64,000 nucleotides of DNA, taken from NCBI GenBank assembly GCA_903823565.1, contig CAIJTF010000080.1, positions 20,619 through 84,618 on the forward strand, read 5' to 3'. Below the pieces are notes generated by a model. It worked only from the letters and a program-made list of their open reading frames with translations. It did no database searches and was not told where the DNA came from. A program made the position numbers and the translations under genes. Source of the DNA: an uncultured Flavobacteriales bacterium. GTDB lineage: Bacteria > Bacteroidota > Bacteroidia > Flavobacteriales_D > Crocinitomicaceae. Positions 51,732 to 61,204 of this stretch are shown here, one piece after another. How positions within the stretch are numbered: position 1 is the stretch's first letter; each line of letters begins with the position of its first letter.

Positions 51732-52148
51732 ATGTTGAGGTCTTTACTTTTGATGATGCTAACCTTCGTGTTTCTCGTTGAAACCATTGGCATTCAAATA
51801 TATAGGCATGCCTGTCGCCAAACTGGAGAGGTGCATATTTCGTGGTTTCGCCATGAAAAGAATCATGAGCGTGAATCACAGGAGGATTTGCCCGCATGTT
51901 GTAAGGAAAAGAAAAAAGATTGTTGTGAAACGGAATTTTCCTTTCTCGCACTTAAATCAGATGTTGCAAAATATAGTCCCGTTCCCCTTCGTCTGCCTTG
52001 GATTGCTTTGGAACCTTTTTGCGATTATCCGAAGGAATCCTATCGCATTTCCCAATCCTATCCACCGGCCATTGCTAAATTCTTTCCGCCTCCGGATCGA
52101 TTCCAATCCTGTTCTCGAATTCTTTTTTACCGCAGCCTCTTAATTTAA
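51732..52148 (+). CDS. HYC_CC_PP-like small metal-module protein
   Basis: About 138 residues from the ATG at 51732 (an in-frame start at 51681 lies in the EamA gene). An N-terminal hydrophobic signal (MLRSLLLMMLTFVFLVET) is followed by a Cys/His region with YRHACRQTGEV, a CC pair, a second CC pair (LPACCKEKKKDCC), and a C-terminal proline segment (YPPAIAKFFPPPDR). This is the pattern of the HYC_CC_PP family, recognised from memory; the HYC here reads HAC. The function is unknown, but such genes sit beside TonB receptors and HMA proteins, as here, so metal handling (copper or similar) is likely. Probably periplasmic. Confidence 0.6.
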   Translation: MLRSLLLMMLTFVFLVETIGIQIYRHACRQTGEVHISWFRHEKNHERESQEDLPACCKEKKKDCCETEFSFLALKSDVAKYSPVPLRLPWIALEPFCDYPKESYRISQSYPPAIAKFFPPPDRFQSCSRILFYRSLLI

Positions 52149-52187
52149 AACCTTCGGCATTTTTGTTGAATGTTTTAACTATTTGGT

Positions 52188-54377
52188 ATGGTAAAGTTTA
52201 AGAATAAAATAATATGGATTTTTCTTTTCTACTCCTTTTTTGGATATAGTCAAATTAAAGGGGTAGTAAGGGGTATCAAAGGCGAGGATACCCTACTGCT
52301 TAATGGCGTAAAAATTACTCAGCTCGTGACGGGAAAAAAGAACTATTCGAATGCTCAAGGTAAATTTGAGCTTTGGATAGGGAAGACAGGCAAAGATACC
52401 CTTGTCTTTAGTTATGAAGGGTATTATCCGGATACCTTAATCGTCGGAAAAAACGAGCGTTTTTTGGGTCTATCGATTTTTCTTTACGAGGGACGCATGA
52501 CAAGGGAGGTGGTAATTCAGAAAAAGGCTTTAAATGGAATAATGAAAATTAGCATCCCTGCCATGGAAAAGATTACCCTCGGGGAATTGCAACGGGCAGG
52601 CTGTTGTAACCTGTCTGAATCCTTCGAAACCAATGCTTCTGTGGACGTTAATATGACCGATGCTATCTCTGGCGCCCGTCGCATTCAGTTGTTAGGGTTG
52701 GATGGGGTTTATACCCAGATACAATTGGAAAACATTCCTTTTTTACGCGGACTAGAGACGGCTTTCGGTATGCAGTCTTTTTCAGGACTTTGGTTGAGTG
52801 GAATTCAAATTTCAAAAGGAACGGGTTCCGTTATTAATGGTCATGAATCCATGGCTGGCTTGATTAATTTGGAAGCAAAAAGCCCTCTGGATGAGCAGAG
52901 AACATTGATTAATGGGTATGTGAATCGCTTTGGAAGATCTGAAGGAAATTGGATTCAAACCATTCGGATAAACCAAAAATGGTCTACGGCTATTTTAACC
53001 AATGCATCCAATAATGCAGCGATCATTGATGAAAACAAGGATGGTTTTATGGATGTCCCGAAATTTTCGAATGCAGCCCTTATGAATCGTTGGCAATTTA
53101 ATGGAAAAAAAATGGAAGCCCAATTCGGGGTTTATTCATATTTGGATAAACGCTTATCCGGTCAGCTAGCCAGTGGACTTCCCGTAGGATCTATGGCCTA
53201 CACCATGAAGGGTGAAAACCAACATGTAGAGGCCTATGCGAAAACAGGTTTCTTCGGCAGACACCCAGGAGAGTCGGTAGGGATTATCCAATCTGCAAAA
53301 TTCCATCGTTTAGAAGGAAACTATGGATTGAGGGAATTTCGAGGAGAGGAAAAACGCTATTTTCTTTCCGCTTTATACGAACGAGAAAGCCCTTCTGGAA
53401 AACACTACATAAAAGGGGGGACGAGTTTTGGCTATTTAGACCTTTTTCAAGCGTTAAATCTCACACAAATAACGAGAAAAGAGGCAACGCTAAGTGGTTT
53501 TTCTGAATATTCCCTGCGCTTGAATCGACTTTCTTTGCAAACGGGTTTTCGAATGGATTATCATAGCCTCTTTGGTTGGTTTTGGGTACCTCGTGTTCAC
53601 ATGAAATGGGCGCTAACCCCCCGTGTTGATCTTCGTTTTACAGCAGGAAAAGGTTGGAGGACCCCCAATATTATCATTGAAAACAGCGCTCTGTTGGCTA
53701 GCAATAAGACTTGGTTCTTACCGGCTATGGTCAAACCGGAAGTTTCATGGAATTCTGGCCTTTCTTTGGTAGTTGACTTTGATTCAAAAGCACAGCGTTT
53801 TACATGGACCTCGGACCTATATTACACGTGGTTTGAGCAACAGTTTGTGGCAGACAGGGATGTTTTTGAAGATGGTATTTTGTTTTTGTATCAGCAAAAT
53901 GCCTCGCGTGCTTTGGCAGTTCAGTCTGAGATCGATTTGCAAATAAATACCCAATGGGGAGTGCGTTTTGCCTACAAATACCTCAATGTTAAAGCGATAT
54001 TTGATGGAAGTATGCAACAGCAAACCATGGTTCCCAATCACCGTATATTAAGTACTTTTTCATGGAATACTAGAAATAAGCGTTGGCAAGTAGACCTCAC
54101 AATGAACCTCGTAGGAAGCATGAGAATGCCTGATAGCTATCATGGAAACAGCAATACGCCATGGTATCCTTATGTGTTTTCTCAAATTTCACATCAATGG
54201 AAGCGATTAAAAGCGTATATTGGTTTTGAAAACATGCTGCATTACAGGCAAGAAAATCCAATCCATAGGGCAGAAGATCCTTGGGCGGCAGATTTTGACG
54301 CTAGTATGGTTTGGGGGCCCATAACGGGATTCAATACCTATGCAGGTATGACCTTCATTTTAAAACACAAAAAATAA
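52188..54377 (+). CDS. TonB-dependent receptor, probable metal uptake
   Basis: A 729-residue outer membrane receptor. After a signal peptide (FLFYSFFGYSQ) it has a carboxypeptidase-D-like regulatory domain (about 22-95), a plug (about 110-230, with NASVDVNMTDAISGARRIQL and LENIPFLRGLETAFG), and a 22-strand barrel ending GFNTYAGMTFILKHKK. The plug contains a paired cysteine, RAGCCNLSESFETN. No siderophore- or SusC-specific signature was recognised. The flanking Cys-rich small protein and HMA-domain protein suggest copper or another soft metal. Outer membrane, energised by TonB. Confidence 0.9.
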   Translation: MVKFKNKIIWIFLFYSFFGYSQIKGVVRGIKGEDTLLLNGVKITQLVTGKKNYSNAQGKFELWIGKTGKDTLVFSYEGYYPDTLIVGKNERFLGLSIFLYEGRMTREVVIQKKALNGIMKISIPAMEKITLGELQRAGCCNLSESFETNASVDVNMTDAISGARRIQLLGLDGVYTQIQLENIPFLRGLETAFGMQSFSGLWLSGIQISKGTGSVINGHESMAGLINLEAKSPLDEQRTLINGYVNRFGRSEGNWIQTIRINQKWSTAILTNASNNAAIIDENKDGFMDVPKFSNAALMNRWQFNGKKMEAQFGVYSYLDKRLSGQLASGLPVGSMAYTMKGENQHVEAYAKTGFFGRHPGESVGIIQSAKFHRLEGNYGLREFRGEEKRYFLSALYERESPSGKHYIKGGTSFGYLDLFQALNLTQITRKEATLSGFSEYSLRLNRLSLQTGFRMDYHSLFGWFWVPRVHMKWALTPRVDLRFTAGKGWRTPNIIIENSALLASNKTWFLPAMVKPEVSWNSGLSLVVDFDSKAQRFTWTSDLYYTWFEQQFVADRDVFEDGILFLYQQNASRALAVQSEIDLQINTQWGVRFAYKYLNVKAIFDGSMQQQTMVPNHRILSTFSWNTRNKRWQVDLTMNLVGSMRMPDSYHGNSNTPWYPYVFSQISHQWKRLKAYIGFENMLHYRQENPIHRAEDPWAADFDASMVWGPITGFNTYAGMTFILKHKK

Positions 54378-54383
54378 AATTAT

Positions 54384-54716
54384 ATGAAAAAATTAACCTT
54401 CATTGCGCTACTCTTCCTTTGTTTACCGCTGTGGTCACAAAAGGTGAAAAACGATACGGTTCGCATTAAAACATCCGCCCTTTGTGGCGATTGTAAAAGT
54501 AGGATTGAGGAATCCATGACCTATCTAAAAGGAGTCAAGTATGCCTCGCTTGATTTAGAAACAAAAATTGCAACGGTAATCTTCGTTCCTACCAAAACTA
54601 CCATTGACGCAATGCGTGAAGCGATTTCAGCGGCGGGATATGATGCGGATGGGGTTAAAGCTGTACCAGAGGCCATCCTTCGGCTAGCCAAATGTTGTCA
54701 GCCGAACGGACATTAA
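54384..54716 (+). CDS. Exported heavy-metal-associated (HMA) domain protein
   Basis: A 110-residue protein with a signal peptide (TFIALLFLCLPLWSQ), so periplasmic. The mature part is a single HMA fold: KTSALCGDCKSRIEESMTYL holds the CxxC metal site, followed by YASLDLETKIATVIFVPTKT and AISAAGYDAD as in MerP/Atx1. A second cysteine pair (AKCCQPNGH) ends the protein and could add a metal ligand. It begins 6 nt after the TonB receptor. Together the two suggest an outer membrane to periplasm hand-off, presumably for copper. Confidence 0.9.
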   Translation: MKKLTFIALLFLCLPLWSQKVKNDTVRIKTSALCGDCKSRIEESMTYLKGVKYASLDLETKIATVIFVPTKTTIDAMREAISAAGYDADGVKAVPEAILRLAKCCQPNGH

Positions 54717-54773
54717 GTTATAAACGTTTTGTTTAATTAATTAACAATTATTCGATAACAATCGATCATTGTG

Positions 54774-54781
54774 TACCTTCG
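54774..54781 (+). promoter_or_regulatory. Possible -7 box for purF
   Basis: TACCTTCG matches TAnnTTTG with one mismatch and ends 7 nt before the ATG at 54789. It argues against the in-frame GTG at 54771 as start. Confidence 0.4.
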
Positions 54782-54788
54782 CGTTGCC

Positions 54789-56690
54789 ATGAGCGACGCT
54801 GTAAAACATGAATGTGGGATTGCCTTGTTAAGGCTTAAGAAGGACTTATCTTACTATCTTGAAAAGTATGGTTCTGCCTTTTATGGAATTCATAAAATGC
54901 AGTTGTTAATGGAAAAACAACACAACCGTGGTCAGGATGGAGCAGGGTTGGCCAATATTAAGCTGAATATGCAACCCGGTGAACGGTACATTAGTAGGGT
55001 TCGTTCCATCGAGGCGAATCCTATTCAAGACGTTTTTAGCCAAATAGCCACAAGATTTAATCAAATTGCGGCGGAAAACCCGGAAAACCTTAAGGACATT
55101 CCTTATCTTAAAAAGCATGCAGGTTTCACTGGGGAATTGTTTTTAGGGCATTTACGATACGGGACCTTCGGCCGAAATTCTATTGAGTCTTGCCATCCTT
55201 TTCTGCGTCAAAACAATTGGATGACCAGAAACCTCGTGTTGGCAGGGAACTTTAACCTTACCAACGTTGATGAGCTATTTGATTCTTTGTTGGCGATTGG
55301 TCAACACCCTAAAGAGAAATCGGATACCGTAACCGTTTTGGAGAAAATCGGACATTTTTTAGACGATGAGAACGACCGTGTTTACGCTCAATTTAAACAA
55401 CAAGGATTGTCGAAGGCAGAAATTACTAGTCAAATTATGACTCATTTAGACGTGGGTTCGATTCTTCGACGATCAGCACAGAAATGGGATGGTGGGTATG
55501 CAATGGCAGGATTAATTGGGCATGGAGATGCTTTTGTTTTTCGCGATCCAGCCGGTATTCGTCCCGCTTTTTACTATGAGGACGACGAGGTTGTTGTCGT
55601 TACCTCAGAGCGCCCTGTCATTCAAACCGTTTTTAATGTTCCCTTCACTCAAATCAAGGAGTTAGAACCTGGGCACGCACTAATTGTTAGAAAAGATGGC
55701 TCTGTAAAAGAAGAAGAAATTCTTTCTCCAACTAAAATTAGAAAGTGCTCTTTTGAACGCATTTATTTCTCGCGTGGATCCGACATGGATATCTATCAAG
55801 AGCGCAAGAATCTAGGACGCTTTTTGGTGCCTCAAGTGATGGACGCCATTGATGAAGACATTCAAAACACGGTTTTTTCATTTATCCCAAATACGGCCGA
55901 GGTTTCGTTTTACGGCATGATGAAAGGAATTGAAGATTTTCATAATTTGGAAAAGGCGAAGGCAATTTTGGCCCTTGGAGACCACGCTTCTGAACATTCT
56001 ATTTCAGCGATTATTCAGGAGCGCGCTCGGATTGAAAAACTAGCCATCAAAGATGCTAAATTGAGGACTTTCATTACCCAAGATGATTCTCGTGACGATC
56101 TCGTCGCACACGTTTATGATATTACGTACGGATGTATAGTCCCCCAGAAAGACACCATCGTAATAATCGACGATAGCATTGTTCGGGGTACCACGCTGAA
56201 AAGAAGCATTTTGCGTATGCTCGATAGGCTCGATCCGAAAAAAATAGTAATTGTTTCTTCTGCCCCTCAAATTCGTTTCCCTGATTGTTATGGTATTGAT
56301 ATGGCAAAAATGGGAGATTTTATCGCTTTTGAAGCAGCTATTTCCCTGCTGCGCGCTTCCGGAAGAGACAACATTATAACCGAGGTTTACGAAGCGTGTA
56401 AGCGTCAATTAACCCGTCCCAAAGAAGAATGTGTGAACGAAGTAAAGCGCATCTATGGCTCTTTTACGGATGAAGAAATTTCCAATCAAATCGCTGAGTT
56501 GCTAACCCCAAAAGACCTTAAGTCGGAAGTTAAAATTGTTTTCCAAAAAGTTGACAATTTACATAAGGCTTGTCCTGGACACACAGGAGATTGGTATTTT
56601 ACGGGAGATTATCCTACTCCCGGGGGGAATAGGGTCGTCAATCAGGCTTTTGTGAATTGGGTAGAAAACAAAAACGTTAGGGCCTACTAA
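54789..56690 (+). CDS. purF: Amidophosphoribosyltransferase (PurF-like, long form)
   Basis: About 633 residues from the ATG at 54789. The N-terminal Ntn-glutaminase has HECGIALLRLKKDL with the nucleophile Cys at residue 9, so an eight-residue propeptide (MSDAVKHE) must be removed. EKQHNRGQDGAGLANIKL and GHLRYGTFGRNSIESCHPFL follow. The PRTase half has the PRPP motif VIIDDSIVRGTTLKRSILRML. It makes 5-phosphoribosylamine from PRPP and glutamine in purine synthesis. It is longer than the classical 470-505-residue enzyme, a form I recall in Bacteroidota. Its last 14 nt overlap the convergent kdtA end. Confidence 0.9.
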   Translation: MSDAVKHECGIALLRLKKDLSYYLEKYGSAFYGIHKMQLLMEKQHNRGQDGAGLANIKLNMQPGERYISRVRSIEANPIQDVFSQIATRFNQIAAENPENLKDIPYLKKHAGFTGELFLGHLRYGTFGRNSIESCHPFLRQNNWMTRNLVLAGNFNLTNVDELFDSLLAIGQHPKEKSDTVTVLEKIGHFLDDENDRVYAQFKQQGLSKAEITSQIMTHLDVGSILRRSAQKWDGGYAMAGLIGHGDAFVFRDPAGIRPAFYYEDDEVVVVTSERPVIQTVFNVPFTQIKELEPGHALIVRKDGSVKEEEILSPTKIRKCSFERIYFSRGSDMDIYQERKNLGRFLVPQVMDAIDEDIQNTVFSFIPNTAEVSFYGMMKGIEDFHNLEKAKAILALGDHASEHSISAIIQERARIEKLAIKDAKLRTFITQDDSRDDLVAHVYDITYGCIVPQKDTIVIIDDSIVRGTTLKRSILRMLDRLDPKKIVIVSSAPQIRFPDCYGIDMAKMGDFIAFEAAISLLRASGRDNIITEVYEACKRQLTRPKEECVNEVKRIYGSFTDEEISNQIAELLTPKDLKSEVKIVFQKVDNLHKACPGHTGDWYFTGDYPTPGGNRVVNQAFVNWVENKNVRAY

Positions 56691-57903
56691 CGAGGACTTT
56701 CGTTATTTTTAATGTAGCGCCCGCTTGCTTTTCAACGAATGAAAGCGATTTATTGTTGAATCGTTCCCTTTCTTCAATTATCGTTGTTACGGTGTGATTG
56801 TATTCCTCCGAAGTAGAAACAGAAAAACCGATTCCTCCCTCGATGAAAGCTTGTGCTTCAGGAAACTTATGGTGTGTTGGTCCAAATAGTACGGGAAGGT
56901 CATAAACCGCGGGTTCAAGAATGTTGTGTAAGTTACCATTGAAACCTCCTCCAATAAAAGCTAAGGTACCCAATGCGTAAATTTTATTTAATACCCCAAT
57001 GTTATCGATTAGTATAACCCGTTCATTGTCGTAATTGGCTAACTCACTGAGTCGAATACATTCATCTCCAAAAATGGCCTCGATTTCAAATAAATGCGAT
57101 TCAGAAACATCATGTGGGGCCAAAATATACCGATCGATGGGCATTAAATGGAGGCTGTTAAAAACCATTTCCTCCTCTGGTAGCCAACTGCTGCCAACTA
57201 CCATAACCCTTTGGTCTTTGCACAAGGAGACGAGTGGTGAGAGCAGGGCACTATTTTCCAATTCTTGAATGGAAATTCTACTCGATAACACGTGATCGTA
57301 TCGGGTGTCGCCGGTTAACGTTGTCTGATGTATACCGATGGAATGCAGTAGGTTTTGCGTTTCTTGGTTTTGGACAAAAAAATGGTGAAAAAGCCTCAAT
57401 GTTGAGCGAAAAAAGCCGCCTAATGGTGAAAAAACGAAATGGTTTTTTCGAAGTAAGGTAGAAATGGAGTAAACCGGAACCCCATTTTTGTGGATTTGCG
57501 TTACGAGATTAAACCAAAATTCATATTTCACAAAAAGCGCAATTTTGGGCGAAAAGTGGGATAAAAATTCCTTTGCGTTCCGACGGGTATCTAAGGGGAG
57601 TAGGCAGGCATAATCAACGCAATGGGGTCTTTTGTGGTAATGATTTAACCCTGATGGTGAGAAAAAGGTCACCAAAATAATGGCTTCAGGATGCTGCTTT
57701 TTGAAAGCCCAGAGTACGGGTAGGCCTTGATCAAATTCTCCGAGCGAAGCACAATGCATCCATACATCGACCTTCATCGAGGACGTTTTTAACTTCCAAT
57801 CCTTTCGCATGAACCAACGCTGCTTAGCTTTTTCATTAAAAAACCTTCCAACAAAAAAGGCAAAGCGAAGTAAGGTGATACCAAAACTGTAAATCCAACG
57901 CAT
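56677..57903 (-). CDS. kdtA: 3-deoxy-D-manno-octulosonic acid (Kdo) transferase
   Basis: About 408 residues from the ATG at 57903 (MRWIYSFGITLLRFAF); an earlier start at 57957 would lie inside the upstream gene. It has the N-terminal membrane segment and a GT-B fold: WMHCASLGEFDQGLPVL, ILVTFFSPSGLNHYHK, IALFVKYEFWFNLV and the C-terminal AFIGGGFNGNLHNILEPAVY with PVLFGPTHHKFPEA. WaaA transfers Kdo from CMP-Kdo to lipid A precursor at the inner membrane. Its start lies 2 nt beyond the stop of the beta-barrel gene, so the two form a pair. Confidence 0.93.
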   Translation of the reverse strand: MRWIYSFGITLLRFAFFVGRFFNEKAKQRWFMRKDWKLKTSSMKVDVWMHCASLGEFDQGLPVLWAFKKQHPEAIILVTFFSPSGLNHYHKRPHCVDYACLLPLDTRRNAKEFLSHFSPKIALFVKYEFWFNLVTQIHKNGVPVYSISTLLRKNHFVFSPLGGFFRSTLRLFHHFFVQNQETQNLLHSIGIHQTTLTGDTRYDHVLSSRISIQELENSALLSPLVSLCKDQRVMVVGSSWLPEEEMVFNSLHLMPIDRYILAPHDVSESHLFEIEAIFGDECIRLSELANYDNERVILIDNIGVLNKIYALGTLAFIGGGFNGNLHNILEPAVYDLPVLFGPTHHKFPEAQAFIEGGIGFSVSTSEEYNHTVTTIIEERERFNNKSLSFVEKQAGATLKITKVLVSRP

Positions 57904-57905
57904 AG

Positions 57906-58661
57906 TTAATACTCGATGTAATAATCTTTTTGGGTCGAATAGAAAGGGATAAACCACCCTACTTTTACACCCATCAGGAGGTCCAAACGAAGATCGGTGG
58001 AAACAGGTACGTTTGGTTGGTCATAAAATAAGGTTCTGCGGTTTCTTGTGAATCCTTGCATGGCATAAATGCCTGCATAAAAACTGTAAAAACTCTGTTT
58101 TGGCATGTAGGCATATCCAATGAATTGCATCAAGTTTACTCCCGTTGTGAGGCGGTCATACCCCTTTTTGTAGTCCAACTCTATCATGGGAACTACTTGC
58201 GTCTGGGTTTCGATTTTAACCCGATGATTGAGGTATCCTGCCCCAGCGTGGATCATCAATCCTGAGTTTTTGTCCCGATGGGATAAGGGAATTATCTTTC
58301 CGATTTGACCATTGACACTTACCCCTCTTGCCAAAACACTAACCGTGGCAACATCTCCATTGACATCCGTGATGTTTCCATAACTGTCGACAAGATGACT
58401 AAAAATTCCGGGAATTTTAACCTCATTTCCAAAAATAAAATTAGCATCAAGTATGGTAAAGACATTGTTTCGAAACTTGTATCCAGCTCCAAAACCGACT
58501 AAGTTCATGAAGCCAAACCGATGAACTAAATCCCCTCCTGTCCATGCTGAGCTATATTGAGGGCAAACCATGACTTTATCGTGAACAACGGTATCGTCTA
58601 AGGTTACCTGCCCGTGAAGGAAAAGGGGAATGCAGAAGGCAAGAAATAAAACGAAACGCAT
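57906..58661 (-). CDS. Hypothetical outer membrane beta-barrel protein upstream of kdtA
   Basis: A 251-residue protein with a signal peptide (FVLFLAFCIPLFLHGQ). The mature part alternates hydrophobic and polar residues typical of barrel strands (FGFMNLVGFGAGYKFRNNVF, GLMIHAGAGYLNHRVKI, LRLDLLMGVKVGWFIPFYS) and ends in an aromatic strand. The family is not recognised. The short turns and length (about 230 residues after the signal) suggest an 8-10 stranded barrel. It has a -7 promoter box ending 5 nt before its ATG and is followed by kdtA, so it may assist LPS assembly or simply share a promoter. Confidence 0.7.
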   Translation of the reverse strand: MRFVLFLAFCIPLFLHGQVTLDDTVVHDKVMVCPQYSSAWTGGDLVHRFGFMNLVGFGAGYKFRNNVFTILDANFIFGNEVKIPGIFSHLVDSYGNITDVNGDVATVSVLARGVSVNGQIGKIIPLSHRDKNSGLMIHAGAGYLNHRVKIETQTQVVPMIELDYKKGYDRLTTGVNLMQFIGYAYMPKQSFYSFYAGIYAMQGFTRNRRTLFYDQPNVPVSTDLRLDLLMGVKVGWFIPFYSTQKDYYIEY

Positions 58662-58666
58662 AGTAA

Positions 58667-58674
58667 CAAAGGTA
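58667..58674 (-). promoter_or_regulatory. -7 promoter box for the barrel-kdtA pair, abutting the start
   Basis: The minus strand reads TACCTTTG, exact match, 5 nt before the ATG at 58661. A leaderless mRNA is expected. Confidence 0.55.
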
Positions 58675-58739
58675 AGGAATTAAACCGTGCTATGGATGAG
58701 TTTTCCCCAATCAATTCAAGGAAAACCAAGTTAAAGTTG

Positions 58740-58747
58740 TACTTTTG
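58740..58747 (+). promoter_or_regulatory. -7 promoter box for the polysaccharide locus start
   Basis: TACTTTTG, exact match, 19 nt before the ATG at 58767. It lies inside a longer open frame from 58692, which is therefore not the true start. Confidence 0.55.
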
Positions 58748-58766
58748 TTTCACAAAAGTTTTTAGC

Positions 58767-59891
58767 ATGAAAAAAATTCAAATGGTCGATTTAATGGCTC
58801 AGTATGAAAAAATTAAACCGGCTATTGACGAGGCGTTGCATTCGGTTATAGATAAAACACAATTTATTAATGGACCAGAGGTCGGTGCATTTCAATCAGA
58901 GCTAGCTTCTTATCTGGACGTAAAACACGTAATTCCTTGTGCAAACGGAACCGATGCGCTCCAGATTGCCATGATGGCTGTTGGGTTGAAGCCTGGTGAC
59001 GAAGTGATTACCCCATCCTTTACGTACATTGCTACTACAGAGGTTATTGCGTTGCTTGGACTTAAACCTGTTTTTGTGGAAGTAGATCCTTTAACGTTTT
59101 GTATTGATCCCAACGCGGTTGAAGCGGCAATAACGTCTAAAACAAGGGCGATTGTCCCGGTTCATTTATACGGACAAGCGGCGCACATGGAACCCCTTAT
59201 GGCTTTGGCCGAAAAACATAATTTATTCGTCATTGAGGATAATGCGCAAGCCATTGGGTGCACGTATTATTTCGAAAAGGGCGGCCATTCCAAAACAGGT
59301 ACTATTGGGCATGTTGGTTGTACTTCCTTTTTCCCGAGTAAAAACCTTGGATGTTTTGGAGATGGGGGGGCTATTTTTACCAACGATGACGCCTTAGCCA
59401 ATACCATTCGTATGGTGGCAAACCACGGACAAAGCAAACGTTATTACCATGACTTGGTGGGATGTAATTCGCGCCTCGATTCTATTCAAGCAGCTATTTT
59501 ACGGGTTAAGTTAAGGCAATTGGATATTTACAACGAGGCAAGAAAAACCCTGGCCGAGCAATATGATCAGGCTTTTTCAAACCTACCAGAGGTAAGGACT
59601 CCTTTTAGAGCGTCCTATTCCGACCATGTCTTTCATCAATATACCTTGCAAATGGATGCGGAACGCCGCGACGCCTTTCAAGCCCATTTGGAGGCGTGGG
59701 AAATTCCAAGCATGATTTATTATCCCGTTCCTGCCCACCGACAAAAAATGTTTCAAGCCTTTGGCAGCAGTTCAACCTCGTTGCCAATTACGGATATTTT
59801 GACCGGAAAAGTGATTAGCCTTCCAATGCACACCGAAATGCAGCCGGATCAATTGTCCCATATTCTTTCCGCTATCGAGGCCTTCTTTTAA
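58767..59891 (+). CDS. DegT/DnrJ/EryC1 sugar aminotransferase (WbpE/WlbC-like)
   Basis: About 374 residues from the ATG at 58767 (MKKIQMVDLMAQYEKIKP), chosen because a promoter box occupies the upstream extension. PLP-dependent sugar aminotransferase motifs: CANGTDALQIAMMAVGLKPG, VIEDNAQAIGCTY, and the PLP-binding lysine in CTSFFPSKNLGCFGDGGA. HGQSKRYYHDLVGCNSRLDS and the C-terminal YPVPAHRQKMFQ complete the family. Its place before WlbA/WlbB-like genes suggests it makes the 3-amino group of UDP-GlcNAc3NA (as WbpE does), though this is inference. First gene of the polysaccharide set. Confidence 0.9.
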   Translation: MKKIQMVDLMAQYEKIKPAIDEALHSVIDKTQFINGPEVGAFQSELASYLDVKHVIPCANGTDALQIAMMAVGLKPGDEVITPSFTYIATTEVIALLGLKPVFVEVDPLTFCIDPNAVEAAITSKTRAIVPVHLYGQAAHMEPLMALAEKHNLFVIEDNAQAIGCTYYFEKGGHSKTGTIGHVGCTSFFPSKNLGCFGDGGAIFTNDDALANTIRMVANHGQSKRYYHDLVGCNSRLDSIQAAILRVKLRQLDIYNEARKTLAEQYDQAFSNLPEVRTPFRASYSDHVFHQYTLQMDAERRDAFQAHLEAWEIPSMIYYPVPAHRQKMFQAFGSSSTSLPITDILTGKVISLPMHTEMQPDQLSHILSAIEAFF

Positions 59892-59905
59892 CCCGATAAT
59901 CCAAG

Positions 59906-61204
59906 ATGAAAATAGCAGTTATCGGAACAGGGTATGTTGGTTTAGTTACGGGAACGTGTCTGGCTGATGCTGGACATATGGTTACTTGTATCGATATTGA
60001 CGCGAACAAAGTAGCCCAATTATCCCAAGGGATTTGCCCGATTTTCGAGCCAGACCTTGATGGTATGATTGTCCGAAACTTACAAGAAAAGCGCTTGGAT
60101 TTTTCGACCTCTTTGGAGGTAGGTATTTCTGAGGCGAGCCTTATTTTTTTGGCCCTTCCTACGCCGTCGGGTGCCGATGGCCAAGCCGATTTGGAAGCAG
60201 TTCTTTCTGTGGCAAAGAACCTCGGTCCTTTGTTGTCTCAATACACCGTTATTGTTGATAAAAGCACAGTCCCTGTAGGTACTGCTGAACGCGTCAAAGC
60301 TGCCATAAGTGAAGGAGCGAAAGTTCCTTTTGGCGTGGTTTCAAATCCTGAATTTCTTCGGGAAGGATTTGCGGTGGCGGATTTTATGAAGCCTGATAGA
60401 ATCATAATTGGTTCCTCGGATTCACAAGCCATAAAATGCATGGAAGCCCTATACAAACCTTTCTTGAGCGAAGGAAATCCAATGTTGATTATGGATGAAA
60501 AATCTGCGGAGCTCACCAAGTATGCAGCCAATGCTTTCTTGGCGACTAAGATTACGTTTATGAACGAGATTGCTAATTTCTGCGAACGGGTTGGAGCCAA
60601 TGTTGATCAAGTACGGTTGGGTTTAGGGGCTGATGAACGCATTGGAAATCGATTTTTGTTTCCCGGAATGGGGTACGGAGGTTCTTGTTTTCCAAAGGAT
60701 GTAAAAGCCTTGAGGCACCAAGGGGAGAAAGAACAACTTAGGTTTGAAATTCTGCAAGCCGTTGAACGCGTAAACGAAAAGCAACGCATCATTCTTTTAC
60801 CAAAAATTCAACATTTTTTTAATCAGCAGCTCTCTGGTAAAACACTGGCTATTTGGGGATTGAGTTTTAAACCCGATACCGACGATATTCGAGAAGCTCC
60901 CGCTATATATCTCATCGAAGCGTTGCTTGACCTTGGTGCAGCCCTTCGCGTTTACGATCCGGAGGCCCAAGAAAATGTCAAAGCACGCTTTGGTAACCGG
61001 TTACTTTATGCTAAGGAGCCTTATGATGCTGTATCGGGCGCAGATGCATTGGTTATTTGCACCGAATGGTCAATTTTTCGCAATCCAGATTATAATCGGC
61101 TACGAACCCTCCTCCATCAACCCCTAATCTTTGATGGTCGAAATCTTTTGGATCTAGAGGAAGCAAGGGACGAAGGCTTTACCTATTTTAGCATTGGAAG
61201 ATGA
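59906..61204 (+). CDS. ugd: UDP-glucose 6-dehydrogenase
   Basis: A 432-residue UDP-glucose/GDP-mannose dehydrogenase. The NAD site is [21 protein letters not shown], then [26 protein letters not shown] and the catalytic Cys in [16 protein letters not shown] follow, and the C-terminal domain has [18 protein letters not shown]. Two-fold oxidation of UDP-glucose gives UDP-glucuronate. The next gene is a UDP-xylose-synthase-like SDR that would use that product. It overlaps the next start by 4 nt (ATGA). Confidence 0.95.
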   Translation: MKIAVIGTGYVGLVTGTCLADAGHMVTCIDIDANKVAQLSQGICPIFEPDLDGMIVRNLQEKRLDFSTSLEVGISEASLIFLALPTPSGADGQADLEAVLSVAKNLGPLLSQYTVIVDKSTVPVGTAERVKAAISEGAKVPFGVVSNPEFLREGFAVADFMKPDRIIIGSSDSQAIKCMEALYKPFLSEGNPMLIMDEKSAELTKYAANAFLATKITFMNEIANFCERVGANVDQVRLGLGADERIGNRFLFPGMGYGGSCFPKDVKALRHQGEKEQLRFEILQAVERVNEKQRIILLPKIQHFFNQQLSGKTLAIWGLSFKPDTDDIREAPAIYLIEALLDLGAALRVYDPEAQENVKARFGNRLLYAKEPYDAVSGADALVICTEWSIFRNPDYNRLRTLLHQPLIFDGRNLLDLEEARDEGFTYFSIGR

